From positions 62,001 through 126,000 of the IMG/VR virus record IMGVR_UViG_3300036790_000419: 64,000 bases of DNA. One strand, given 5' to 3'. Origin of the DNA: a virus. Numbering within the stretch: position 1 is the first letter of the stretch; the number at the start of each line of letters is the position of its first letter. Below are positions 8,833-17,401 of the stretch, one piece after another. The position numbers and the translations under genes were made by a program. Below the pieces are notes generated by a model, which saw nothing but the letters and a program-made list of their open reading frames with translations, had not been told where the DNA came from and ran no database searches.

Positions 8833-9341
8833 ACCGCGGAGACCTGAAGACGGCCGTACTGTTCGACCTGGACAGCTGCCTGGCCGACACACGGCACCGC
8901 TGGCACCTGTCGCCGATGGCCGACCCGTCGTCTACCTGGGCGCGGTACTGCGCGGCCCGGATAGGCGACACGCCCATTCCCGGCACCGTGACCGCGGCCC
9001 GGCTGCACTACCCGCACCACCAGGTGAACATCTGCTCAGGCAGCGAGGCGTCGGCTGAGCAGGTCACGCGGATCTGGCTGGACCGGCACCGCGTCCCGTA
9101 CGACGGGCTGGCACTGCGCACCGACCCGGACGCCTCGAACGCGGACTGCAAGGTCCGCTACATCGAGTTCCTGCGGTCGCTCGGCATCGAGACGGTGCTG
9201 TTCTACGAGGACCACCCGGACGTGGCCAGGGATATCGAGGAGCGTACCGGCGTGCCCGTGGCCTGCGTTAACGCGCGCTACCCGGAGGACGCGCACAAGT
9301 TCCGGCAGACGGCGTTCGACAACAGGGGCGGTGGCCTGTGA
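8829..9341 (+). CDS. HAD-superfamily phosphatase, PNKP 3'-phosphatase-like
   Basis: 170 residues from GTG 8829. FDLDSCLADTRHRWHL is the HAD motif I with the short follow-up seen in the phosphatase domain of T4 polynucleotide kinase. SGSEAS and the later FYEDHPDVARDIE provide motifs II and IV. It probably removes 3'-phosphates or cyclic phosphates from nucleic-acid ends. No kinase or ligase is seen in the window. It is coupled to the Mre11-like gene upstream and the Cas4-like gene downstream. Confidence 0.7.
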   Translation: MNRGDLKTAVLFDLDSCLADTRHRWHLSPMADPSSTWARYCAARIGDTPIPGTVTAARLHYPHHQVNICSGSEASAEQVTRIWLDRHRVPYDGLALRTDPDASNADCKVRYIEFLRSLGIETVLFYEDHPDVARDIEERTGVPVACVNARYPEDAHKFRQTAFDNRGGGL

Positions 9342-10177
9342 GCGACGACGGGGCCCTGCGGCTTAGCTGGTCGCGGCTTCGAAATCACGACGAGTGCCCG
9401 GCCAAGGGCGACCTGCTGCGCCGGCATAAGTCGCCGGCCACCAACATCCGCGACTTCTACCACGGCAACGTGGTCGACCTGGCCATGCGCCGCTGGCTGG
9501 GCCAGGAGCACCCGGAGCCGGGGTGGATGGCCGCGCAGGTCGACGCGATCTTCGAGGAATCCGAGGTGATCGCGAAAGACACCGGTGACGGGGTCGTCCA
9601 CTGGAAGTCGCCGACCGACAAGTCCGAGACGCTGGACTTCTGCCGCGAGCTGGTGACCCGGCTGGAGCCCATCCTGGTGAAGTACGCGCTGCCGTTCACC
9701 TGGCAGCCGGCGGTGCGGTTCAAGGTGCCCGTCCGGATCCAGGACCTGGACGGGCACTGGCGCGAGGTCGTCCTCATCGGCGAGATGGACCTGCTGGTGC
9801 GCGACGTGAACGGCCGGCTAGCGGTGTGGGACCTGAAGGCCACCCGCAACAACGCCTACTACAAGAAGGTGCTCGGCCAGCTCGCGTTCTACGCCATCGC
9901 CGTGAAGGCACTGCACGGGCAGTTCCCGGCGATGACAGGGCTTATCCAGCCGATGTGCGACCAGCGGGTGCTCCCGGTCACCGTCGACCACGACGCGGTC
10001 GCGCAGATGGCCGGGCGCATCACCAAGGCCGCGCGCGACATCCTGGCCGGCCGACTTGCCCCAAAAGCTGACCGGCACGATTGCACGGGGCCGTACGGCT
10101 GCCCCGTGCTGCACGCCTGCCCGGCGTTCAGGGTGGGCTCGGGCAAGCCGGGCCGCCTGTCACGGGCTGCGGCGTAG
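9338..10177 (+). CDS. Cas4/RecB-like PD-(D/E)XK nuclease
   Basis: 279 residues. LSWSRLRNHDECPAK at the N-terminus, HGNVVDLAMRRWL, IGEMDLLVRDVNGRLAVWDLKAT (the D...E/D-x-K catalytic core) and QLAFYAIA fit RecB/Cas4 nucleases. C-terminal cysteines (DCTGPYGCPVLHACPAF) together with the N-terminal Cys suggest the Cas4 iron-sulfur cluster. The expected activity is 5'-3' exonuclease on single strands, part of the recombination module. It overlaps the previous gene in GTGA. Confidence 0.8.
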   Translation: MSDDGALRLSWSRLRNHDECPAKGDLLRRHKSPATNIRDFYHGNVVDLAMRRWLGQEHPEPGWMAAQVDAIFEESEVIAKDTGDGVVHWKSPTDKSETLDFCRELVTRLEPILVKYALPFTWQPAVRFKVPVRIQDLDGHWREVVLIGEMDLLVRDVNGRLAVWDLKATRNNAYYKKVLGQLAFYAIAVKALHGQFPAMTGLIQPMCDQRVLPVTVDHDAVAQMAGRITKAARDILAGRLAPKADRHDCTGPYGCPVLHACPAFRVGSGKPGRLSRAAA

Positions 10178-10184
10178 TACGGGC

Positions 10185-10436
10185 ATGGGCATCGAGGAGA
10201 CGGTAGCGCGACTGCGCGAGGACGTGACCGCCGCCCAGCGCCGGCATGCCGGCGCGGACGCGCGAGCCACTCAGGCTGAGGCGCGCGCGGCGGCGGCCCG
10301 GGAGGACATGCAGGCTGAATTCGGCGTGAGCACCGTGCCGGCGGCCCGGCAGCGGCTCGCTGACCTGGAGCGGCAGCTTGAGGAAGAGGCGGCCGGGGTG
10401 CGCGAGCAGCTCGAACTAGCGGGAGGCACAGTATGA
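10185..10436 (+). CDS. small coiled-coil protein
   Basis: 83 residues from ATG 10185, almost entirely heptad-like Ala/Glu/Arg/Leu, with no Shine-Dalgarno sequence. It is coupled by ATGA to the sliding clamp gene. Possibly a clamp or replisome accessory; function not known. Confidence 0.55.
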   Translation: MGIEETVARLREDVTAAQRRHAGADARATQAEARAAAAREDMQAEFGVSTVPAARQRLADLERQLEEEAAGVREQLELAGGTV

Positions 10437-11590
10437 GCGAGGCTCCGGGCAAGGCTGACTACGGCTCGCTGGAGTTCACCGCGCGGAGGTTCCAGATCGC
10501 GCAACTGGCTGAGTGGGCGCTGCCCGCCGTCCCGTCGTCGCCGACCCTGGCGGTGAACGGCTGCTTCCAGGTCTCAGTGAGCCCGGAGCGGCTGCGCGTG
10601 GCGGCCACCGACCAGCAGACCGCCGTCTTCGCCGAGGTGCCGGCGGTCATCACGCAGTCGACAGGCGAGGTTTTCATCCCCGCGCGGAAGCTGCGGGCCA
10701 TCCTGGCCGAGGCCTGCGAGGGCGACGTCACTATCGCGGTCAAGGGCAGTACCGCGCTGGTGACCGCGGGCCCGTCCACCTGGAGCCTGCGCCTGCCGCC
10801 CCCGGACCGTTACACGGGGCTGCCGGACCTGGCCGCCGCCAGCTTCGCCCCCGTCAGTCGCGAGGTGCTGCTGACAGCGCTGGGCACGGTGCGGCACGCG
10901 GTCGGCAAGGACCAGGGGCGCCCGACGTACACCCAGGTCCGCGTCGGCCCTGACAGCGACGGAACGTTCGCCTGCGCGGCCTCCACCAGCCAGTTCGCCC
11001 GCGCGCCGGTGCCCGGCTTTCCCGGTGAGATGCTCATCCCCGGGCACGCGCTCGATGACCTGGTCAAGCTCCTGTCTAAGGTTCCGGTGGACAACGCTGA
11101 GGTGGCCGAGGCAGGGCCGTACGCGGTGTTCCGCGCCGGGGAGGTCACGCTGGCCGCGCTGCGGGTGGCGAAGAAGTTCCCGGACGTCGGCCAGTTGTTC
11201 CTGCAGCAGGTTCAGGGCAACGACATGGTGCTGAAAGTCGACCGGGAGCAACTGACCGCCGCGCTGCGCCGGGTGCGGATCAATTCCGACGCGAGCACCT
11301 CGGCGGTCGCGCTCATCGCCGACGACGGCCGGCTGACCGTCACGTCCCGGGACAAGGACGCCAGCAGCGCCGAGGAGGTCATCCCGGCGGCGTGGGAGGG
11401 CGGCCAGCGCATCCTGGTCGTCAACGCGGTGTTCTTGCTGGCCATGCTCGCCGCGCACCCGTCGGCCACCTGCGACTTCCGGGTGGGCAAGGACCGCGGC
11501 AAGGCCCGCGCCCCCCTGGTGCTGGAGGACAGCGAGAAGAAGGTCACCGGGATCTGCACGTCGATGCCCCCGGCACTGGTGGGCTATTAG
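10433..11590 (+). CDS. dnaN: DNA polymerase sliding clamp (DnaN-like)
   Basis: 385 residues. Length and pattern fit a three-domain beta clamp: FQVSVSPERLRVAATDQQTAVFAEVPAV, the central FIPARKLRAILAEA, MLIPGHALDDLVKLL, the ALRRVRINSDASTSAVALIADDGRLTVTS segment, and a C-terminal domain ending VTGICTSMPP in place of the usual VMPMRL-type end. It would tether the replicative polymerase. Together with the DnaX-like gene at 16253 it means the phage supplies its own clamp and loader. Confidence 0.8.
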   Translation: MSEAPGKADYGSLEFTARRFQIAQLAEWALPAVPSSPTLAVNGCFQVSVSPERLRVAATDQQTAVFAEVPAVITQSTGEVFIPARKLRAILAEACEGDVTIAVKGSTALVTAGPSTWSLRLPPPDRYTGLPDLAAASFAPVSREVLLTALGTVRHAVGKDQGRPTYTQVRVGPDSDGTFACAASTSQFARAPVPGFPGEMLIPGHALDDLVKLLSKVPVDNAEVAEAGPYAVFRAGEVTLAALRVAKKFPDVGQLFLQQVQGNDMVLKVDREQLTAALRRVRINSDASTSAVALIADDGRLTVTSRDKDASSAEEVIPAAWEGGQRILVVNAVFLLAMLAAHPSATCDFRVGKDRGKARAPLVLEDSEKKVTGICTSMPPALVGY

Positions 11591-11607
11591 AAAGAGAGGC
11601 GAGCAGC

Positions 11608-12054
11608 ATGAGTTACCCGCACTTTTCCGGGGACTGCGACGAGTACCACGAGCTGGTCCGCGACTTCGGCGGCGAGCGCCCGCGCATTGTGTGCCTGTGC
11701 GGCTCAACGCGGTTCTACGCGCAGTTCCAGGAAGCGAACTACCGCCTCACCATGCAGGGCGAGATCGTCCTGTCTGTCGGGTTCTACCCGCACGCGGCGG
11801 CTGAGCACGGTCACGGCGAGGGCGTGGGGCACGACTCGGCGGAGAAGGTCTCGCTTGACGAACTGCACAAGCGCAAGGTCGACCTGGCCGACTACGTGTA
11901 CGTCGTGTCCGAGGGCGGCTACTTCGGCGACTCTACGGCCGGGGAGATCGTCTACGCGGTGAGGAACAGGAAGCAGGTCTTGTTCGCCGAAGAGGTGGCA
12001 CGTGACCGGGCTTACGGGATGGGCTTGCTCGGAGTTGCGCCGGTGAGCCCTTGA
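11608..12054 (+). CDS. nucleoside 2-deoxyribosyltransferase-like protein
   Basis: 148 residues from ATG 11608. RIVCLCGSTRF near the N-terminus, then the variable centre and YVVSEGGYFGDSTAGEIVYAVRNRKQVLF are the pattern of phage nucleoside deoxyribosyltransferase/DUF4406-type proteins (a SLOG-related fold with a Glu nucleophile in the GxS/TxxEI motif). It may act in nucleotide salvage or in processing modified nucleotides. The stop overlaps the next start in TTGA. Confidence 0.6.
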   Translation: MSYPHFSGDCDEYHELVRDFGGERPRIVCLCGSTRFYAQFQEANYRLTMQGEIVLSVGFYPHAAAEHGHGEGVGHDSAEKVSLDELHKRKVDLADYVYVVSEGGYFGDSTAGEIVYAVRNRKQVLFAEEVARDRAYGMGLLGVAPVSP

Positions 12055-12704
12055 CCGACCTCGCCGCGCTCGCCGATGCGGTCCAGGCCACCCGCCGGAA
12101 CCTGGACCGCCAGGCGGGCCGCGCGCAGCAGGTGGCCGAGGCCGGCCTGGCGGCCGAGGCTGAGATCGCGCGCCTTGAGGACCTGGCCGGCGTCTGCGCC
12201 AGGACCGCCGCCCTGCTGACGACGATCGGCGAGGAGCGGCAGGAGAGCGCCCGGCAGGCGTTCGAGGACCTGGCGACGCGGGCGCTGCGGGACATCTTCG
12301 GCGAGGACCTGTCGTTTCACCTGGTGCCCGGCGAGACGGGCGGCCAGGTGACCCTGGAGCCGGTTATCCGGTCGGAGTTCGGCGGCGAGGTCCTGGAGAC
12401 CAGCGTGCTCGACGCGCGCGGGGTGGGCATGGCAGTCGTGGTCGGCTTCGTCCTGCGGCTGGTCATGGTGCTGCTCAGTCCGCAGGCACGCAAGGTCCTG
12501 TTCCTGGATGAGACGTTCGCGTTTGTCAGCGCTAGCTACCGGTGCCAGCTGGCCCGGTTCCTGCGTGAGGTGGCCGGCGAGAACGGCGCGCAGGTCGTTA
12601 TGATTACCCACGACCCGGTCTACACCGAGGAGGCCGACGTGCTGGTGCGCCTGGCTCTCGGTCCGGACAAGGTGACCCGGGTGTTCGAAGGGGAGAGTGA
12701 GTAG
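12051..12704 (+). CDS. Rad50/SbcC-like ATPase, C-terminal half
   Basis: 217 residues from TTG 12051, overlapping the previous stop. It starts with a coiled coil, then DARGVGMAVVVGFVLRLVM stands where Rad50-type proteins have the signature motif, followed by Walker B KVLFLDETFAFVS and the switch histidine VMITHDP. Walker A is missing; it is encoded in the separate N-terminal half at 5831-6772. Phage Rad50-like proteins with a degenerate S/D-x-G-G-G signature are known, so the weak signature is not by itself a sign of decay. Confidence 0.75.
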   Translation: MTDLAALADAVQATRRNLDRQAGRAQQVAEAGLAAEAEIARLEDLAGVCARTAALLTTIGEERQESARQAFEDLATRALRDIFGEDLSFHLVPGETGGQVTLEPVIRSEFGGEVLETSVLDARGVGMAVVVGFVLRLVMVLLSPQARKVLFLDETFAFVSASYRCQLARFLREVAGENGAQVVMITHDPVYTEEADVLVRLALGPDKVTRVFEGESE

Positions 12705-12706
12705 CC

Positions 12707-13000
12707 GTGCCGCTGCCAGGTGAAGGCCAGGTGGCCGAGTTCGACCGCGAGGCGGCCCGCAACGTGGTCCGGTGCGTCGTTCTCGCGGCGGACAGCGAGA
12801 TCCGGCGGGCGCCGGTCCCGTTCAGCAGCGTCCGCAACCCGGACGGCTCGCGGCAGGCTGAGACGCAGAGCGAGCGCGAAACCCGGCTGGTCCGCACGGC
12901 GGTCATGCACCTGCTGGAGCAGGGCCTGGTGGTGCTCCCGCCGGACATCGCGGAGATGCTGGACGACTGGATTCCCCTTGAGCGCGCTGGGACGGACTAG
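12707..13000 (+). CDS. hypothetical protein
   Basis: 97 residues from GTG 12707, mixed helical, ending LLEQGLVVLPPDIAEMLDDWIPLE. It is wedged between the Rad50-like C-half and the radical SAM gene, and its TAG overlaps that gene's GTG by 1 nt. No domain recognised. Confidence 0.55.
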   Translation: MPLPGEGQVAEFDREAARNVVRCVVLAADSEIRRAPVPFSSVRNPDGSRQAETQSERETRLVRTAVMHLLEQGLVVLPPDIAEMLDDWIPLERAGTD

Positions 13001-15963
13001 TGACCGGCCGCAGCCCTGACTCAATCGCCCGGTGGCTGGACGGGAATCTGTTCCGGTTCGACGGCCCGTCCCAGATGCTGGGCACCGAGCCGAACGCCGC
13101 CCGCCGCCCGTGGGACGCGGCGAAGACCCGCTGGCTGCTCGCCGCGTCCTGGGACTACAGCCAGGCGGCCGGCAACATGGCGATCCCCGCCGTCTACGAC
13201 GCCATCCACAAGGCGGGGACGTACAGCCTGGCCGACCGCTGGTACCTGCCTGCCACCCCGCGCGACATGGACCTGCTGGAGCGCGGCCAGGTGCCGGCGT
13301 TCGGCATCGAGAGCCGGCGCCAGGCGCTCGACTTTGACGTGGTGGCCACCAGCATCTCCTACACCGTGCTGTTCATGAACTTCTGCAAGACCCTCTCCAT
13401 GAGCGGTATCCCGCTGCGCTGGGAGGACCGCGCGGGCGACCCGGGGGCTTACCCGATGGTCATGGCCGGCGGCCAGGCCTACTGCGCGCCCGAGTTCATG
13501 GCCCCGGTGGCAGACTGCGTATGGCTGGGTGAGGCCGAGGACGAGCCCGGTAACCCCGGCATGGCCGCGGTCTGCGAGGCCATCGCCCAGATGAAGGCGG
13601 ACGGCCTGTGGCGCGAGGAGCGGGCGCTGTGCTACCGGATGCTGGCCCGCGAGTTCAACTTCCTGTACTTCCCGCGCTTCACCGCCGTGGACTACCGCTA
13701 CGAGGACCGCGGGCTGCCTGAGCTGACCAAGATGGTGTCCGGCTACCGCTCGCTGCTGCCGGGCGTCGGCCCGCGCTTCAAGGCCAGGCGGGTGGTCAGC
13801 CTGAATAACGCGGACCTGATGACGTCCGCGCCGGTGCTGTTCGCCGACCCCGGCATGGGCTCGGGCGACGTCGAGGTAGCGCGCGGCTGCCCGGCCTGGT
13901 GCTCGTTTTGCCGTCTCTCGTGGGCCACCAAGCCCTACCGGCAGGAGGACACGGCTCGCTCGCTGGCTCGCGCGAAGACGTGGCGCGACAACATGGGCAG
14001 TACTGACATTTCCCTGGTCGCCCCTGACCCGCCTATGCACACCCAGATGAAGAAACTGGTCGCCGGGCTGCTGGAGAACGTCACCGGCAAGGTGGACGCG
14101 TCCAGCATGCGGATCGATGACTACCTCAGCGACCCGGACCTCTCCCTGCTGCTGCAGGTCTCGGGCACCACCGCGCTCACCCTCGGCCTGGAGGCCGGCG
14201 CGCAGCGGATACGCGACCTGGCCGGCAAGGGCACCAGCGACGACGACGTGGCGAAGGCGGTCACGGCGGCGATCCGGGCCGGCATCAGGAAGATCAAGAT
14301 CTACTTCATCACCAACTGGCCGGGCGAGGAGCAGGCCGACGTGATGAAGGTGGTGGCCCTGGGCAAGCGCCTGGCTGACATCCGTGACAGCTTTGGCGAG
14401 GCCGCGGCCGGGGTGCAGATCATCTTCTCCTGGACGCCGCTGCTGATCGAGGCGCAGACCCCGCTGCAGTGGTTTGCCGTCACCCCGCCGGACTACATGC
14501 TGCAGCAGGCGCTCGACGAACTCCGCGATCACCGGATCTGGGTCAAGATCGGCAGCAAGGCGTCGCCGCCGAAGCTGGCGTTCTTCCAGGCCTGCCAGCG
14601 AGCGAGCCGCGACGCGGGCGAGGCGATCGTAGACGTTATCGAGAATTACGGGACGGCTTCATGGGGCGGCTTCCCGAAGGACATGCGGGAAAAGCTCGAC
14701 GAGGCGATGAGAGTTCACGGTTTCCGCAACGGGCTCGACGACATATTCGGCGAGCGGTTCTACGAGGACCTGCTCGGCTGGGAGATGATCGACACCGGCG
14801 TGAAGCGCTCCCTCATGTGGCGGGCCTACCGGGACATGGTGGAGCTGCTCGAAGGCACGGACGCCGGGACTTACGACAGTGATATCCCCGAGGGATATCA
14901 CGGCAACGAGTGGGTGCCGCGCTGCGACCAGCAGTGCTCGGGCAGTGCGTGCGGGGTGTGCGACCGCGGCGACCTGGAGCTGCGCCGCGAGTACGTTCAG
15001 GCCGTCGACCGGGACCTGGCTGCCGACCCGGTGCGCCCGCTCGACCAGTCCACCGTCGCGCAGCGCGTCCGGCTGCGGGTGGAGCGCCCGGAGGTGTTCC
15101 GCTTCGTCACCGGCACGTTCCTGGAGTACGCGATCCGCCGGGCCGCCTACCGGGCGCACCGCGACGGGTTCCCCGCGCTCGCCGCCGAGTCGGTGCGCCT
15201 GGTGTCGGCGGGAACCGGCTACCGCGAGCGCAGCGCCGGCGTCGACTATGCCGAGTTCGGCCTGACCGCGCCCGCCGACGGTGACGCGGTCGGCGAGTTC
15301 CTGGCCCGCATGGCAGTGCACGTGCACCCGCACTTGCACTGGAGCGGGAACTACGCGGTGCTCCCGGCGGCGGCGAAGCTGCCCGCGCGCCCGGTCGGCC
15401 TGTGGGAGCTGGAGGTGGCCGACGACCCCGCGGTCCTCGCCCGGCGGCTGCGCTGGTGGGACGAGGCGGAGGCGGTGCCGGTGCTGATCCGCGCGGACAG
15501 CTTCTACGCCGGCACGACCGCCGGGCCCGGCGACGCCAAGGAGCACGTCACTGATTTCTGGGTGACCCGCGACGGGCAGCGGACCGTGCTGCGCATGCTG
15601 CTGAACGGCCGGCTCGGCCCGTACCAGGCGTACGCCGCGCTGTCCGGCAAGGCCAGCTGGCTTGAGGCCGCGCGTTACACCGCCCGCCGACTGGAGTTCT
15701 TCAGCGGCGGCGCTCAGCCGTGCGAAGGGTGCGGGCTGCCCGTGCCGGCCAGCCTGCTCGACGTTCCCTGGAGCGAGCGGTTCTGCCCGCGCTGCGGCGA
15801 CGCAGCCGAAGGGAAGGTTACCGCGGCGCTCTCGGGCGCCGGCGTATTACAGGTACCTGCCTTACGCACACCCTGTGGAGGAACCTGTGGATACTCCCGG
15901 ATACCGGAAGCCCGCTCACCAGTACGGCCAGCCTTACGGCACCTCGCCGGGGGCCGGCGATAG
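13000..15963 (+). CDS. radical SAM protein, TIGR03960-like with C-terminal DUF2344-like and zinc-ribbon segments
   Basis: 987 residues from GTG 13000. The N-terminal domain reads like the bacterial TIGR03960 family (SLADRWYLPATPRDMDLL, FGIESRRQALDFDVV, YPMVMAGGQAYCAPEF, WLGEAEDEPG). The radical SAM cluster motif GCPAWCSFC (C-x3-C-x2-C) lies near residue 297. After residue about 690, RFVTGTFLEYAIRRAAYRA recalls DUF2344, the domain that accompanies TIGR03960 in bacteria. A CxxC...CxxC ribbon closes the recognisable part near residue 935. The last 45 residues look atypical and overlap the next small gene. The reaction is unknown even in bacteria; a tRNA, rRNA or DNA base is a possible substrate. 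Confidence 0.75.
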   Translation: MTGRSPDSIARWLDGNLFRFDGPSQMLGTEPNAARRPWDAAKTRWLLAASWDYSQAAGNMAIPAVYDAIHKAGTYSLADRWYLPATPRDMDLLERGQVPAFGIESRRQALDFDVVATSISYTVLFMNFCKTLSMSGIPLRWEDRAGDPGAYPMVMAGGQAYCAPEFMAPVADCVWLGEAEDEPGNPGMAAVCEAIAQMKADGLWREERALCYRMLAREFNFLYFPRFTAVDYRYEDRGLPELTKMVSGYRSLLPGVGPRFKARRVVSLNNADLMTSAPVLFADPGMGSGDVEVARGCPAWCSFCRLSWATKPYRQEDTARSLARAKTWRDNMGSTDISLVAPDPPMHTQMKKLVAGLLENVTGKVDASSMRIDDYLSDPDLSLLLQVSGTTALTLGLEAGAQRIRDLAGKGTSDDDVAKAVTAAIRAGIRKIKIYFITNWPGEEQADVMKVVALGKRLADIRDSFGEAAAGVQIIFSWTPLLIEAQTPLQWFAVTPPDYMLQQALDELRDHRIWVKIGSKASPPKLAFFQACQRASRDAGEAIVDVIENYGTASWGGFPKDMREKLDEAMRVHGFRNGLDDIFGERFYEDLLGWEMIDTGVKRSLMWRAYRDMVELLEGTDAGTYDSDIPEGYHGNEWVPRCDQQCSGSACGVCDRGDLELRREYVQAVDRDLAADPVRPLDQSTVAQRVRLRVERPEVFRFVTGTFLEYAIRRAAYRAHRDGFPALAAESVRLVSAGTGYRERSAGVDYAEFGLTAPADGDAVGEFLARMAVHVHPHLHWSGNYAVLPAAAKLPARPVGLWELEVADDPAVLARRLRWWDEAEAVPVLIRADSFYAGTTAGPGDAKEHVTDFWVTRDGQRTVLRMLLNGRLGPYQAYAALSGKASWLEAARYTARRLEFFSGGAQPCEGCGLPVPASLLDVPWSERFCPRCGDAAEGKVTAALSGAGVLQVPALRTPCGGTCGYSRIPEARSPVRPALRHLAGGRR

Positions 15964-16036
15964 CGACTGGGCCGGCGAGGGCTACAGCAAGGTGCCGGAT
16001 CCTGAGGTACTGGAGCCCGTTGACCAGCCTGCCTGA
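15887..16036 (+). CDS. small protein sharing a PGYxKPxHxYGQxYG motif with the decoration protein
   Basis: 49 residues from GTG 15887, chosen because GGAGG lies just upstream. It begins MDTPGYRKPAHQYGQPYG, a close match to residues 12-27 of the capsid decoration protein encoded at 38262 (PPGYVKPTHEYGQSYG). The rest is acidic and proline-rich. It overlaps the 3' end of the radical SAM frame. The shared peptide suggests a common binding partner or a duplicated fragment. Confidence 0.55.
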   Translation: MDTPGYRKPAHQYGQPYGTSPGAGDSDWAGEGYSKVPDPEVLEPVDQPA

Positions 16037-16256
16037 GCCGCTAGTCGAGCGGGGTGCCGGCTGTCCTTACTGCGGCGGTTCCGCCGAGCCCGAGCAGGAC
16101 GGCGACGTCGTGTACTTCGCCTGCCCGGCGTGCGAGGGCGAGTTCGGCCACCGCAAGGCTGACCGGGGCACGTTCTGCGCGGCCGGCCTGCCCGTTGCCG
16201 GGCCACCGCCCGGCCCCCCGGTCATCGCGGCCACCATCAGGAGGAGACCCGAGTGA
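16020..16256 (+). CDS. small zinc-ribbon protein
   Basis: 78 residues if started at TTG 16020, which has TGGAG 5 nt upstream; no ATG or GTG is available in frame. CPYCGGS and CPACEGEF form a four-cysteine zinc ribbon. Its TGA overlaps the GTG of the clamp-loader gene and GAGGAG of that gene lies within it. Function unknown. Confidence 0.5.
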   Translation: MTSLPEPLVERGAGCPYCGGSAEPEQDGDVVYFACPACEGEFGHRKADRGTFCAAGLPVAGPPPGPPVIAATIRRRPE

Positions 16257-17401
16257 GCGAGCCCCTGCACCTGAAGTACCGGCCCCGGACGTTCGCCGAT
16301 GTCGCCGGGCAGCGCCCGTCTGTCGCCGTCTTGTACCGGATGTGCAAGCTGGGCAGCGTGCCCGGCGGGATGCTCTTCTACGGCGAGCGGGGCTGCGGCA
16401 AGACGACGATGGCCCGGATCGTGGCCAAGGCCCTCAACTGCGAGGCGGGCCCCGGGCCGGCCGGGAGCTGGCCGTGCGGGGCATGCGCGAGCTGCGAGGC
16501 GGTTGACGGCGACACCAGCCCGGACGTGGAGGAGCTGGACGCCGCGAGCAACGGCGGAGTCGAGCAGGTCCGGGACATCCGCACCAGGGCCTACTACGGC
16601 GCCGTCGGCGGCGGCCGGAAGGTCTACATCGTCGACGAGGCGCACGGCCTGTCCGGGCCCGCGTTCGAGTCCCTCCTGAAGGTCCTGGAGGAGCCGCCGC
16701 CCGGCGTGGTGTTCATCTTGGTCACCACTCAGCTCAGCGCTATCCCCCGCACGGTGCGCAGCCGGTGCAGCCCGTTCCGGTTCGACCCGCTGCCAGTCGG
16801 GGTCATCCGGGACCGGCTGGCGGCCATCTGCCAGGCTGAGGGGACCGCCGCCGAGCCCGCGCTGCTGACCGCCATCGCCGAGGCCGCCCGCGGCGGCATG
16901 CGCGACGCCGTGGTCCGGCTTGACCAGGTGTCCTCGGTCGGCATCACCTCGCTGTCCATGTGGCGCGAGCTGACCGGGGAGACCGATTTCGCCCCTGCCC
17001 TGCTGGCCGCGGCGGCTGACGGCGACCCGGGGGCCATGTACGCCGCGATGGACCGCGCGCTGGCCACGTACGGCGACCCGGGGCAGGTCGCCCGCGAGGT
17101 CGTCTTCTGCCTGCGCGACCTGCTGGTGCTGTCGTGCGGCGCCGACGTCGCCGCGCAGGGCGAGGCGCTGGCGGCCCGCCGCGAGCTTGCCGGCCGCCTC
17201 GGCGTGCCCCGGGTGCAGGCGGCGATGGCCGTGCTGTGGGACCTGCAGACCAGGACCCGGGTTGATGACCGGGAGACCGCCCTGACCCTCGCGCTGTCCG
17301 TGGTCGCCCGGAAGCTGGGCCAGCAGCCCCCGCCGATTGCCGCCAGCGGGAGCCAGAAGGCCTCCTTTGATGAGATCAAGGATGCCCTGGGGGCACTGTG
17401 A
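16253..17401 (+). CDS. dnaX: DNA polymerase III gamma/tau-like clamp loader subunit
   Basis: 382 residues. KYRPRTFADVAGQ, Walker A GERGCGKTT, the four-cysteine zinc module (CPC/CASC region, residues about 70-80), Walker B YIVDEAHGLS and LEEPPPGVVFILVTT followed by IPRTVRSRC (sensor I and the SRC arginine finger) are the DnaX signature in the right order. The C-terminal oligomerisation domain is present and the tau extension is absent. It loads the phage clamp (10433-11590). Confidence 0.85.
   Translation: MSEPLHLKYRPRTFADVAGQRPSVAVLYRMCKLGSVPGGMLFYGERGCGKTTMARIVAKALNCEAGPGPAGSWPCGACASCEAVDGDTSPDVEELDAASNGGVEQVRDIRTRAYYGAVGGGRKVYIVDEAHGLSGPAFESLLKVLEEPPPGVVFILVTTQLSAIPRTVRSRCSPFRFDPLPVGVIRDRLAAICQAEGTAAEPALLTAIAEAARGGMRDAVVRLDQVSSVGITSLSMWRELTGETDFAPALLAAAADGDPGAMYAAMDRALATYGDPGQVAREVVFCLRDLLVLSCGADVAAQGEALAARRELAGRLGVPRVQAAMAVLWDLQTRTRVDDRETALTLALSVVARKLGQQPPPIAASGSQKASFDEIKDALGAL

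Noticed and set aside
13021-14532. 503-codon open frame on the minus strand
   Set aside because: Antisense to the radical SAM gene, which has clear family motifs on the + strand.
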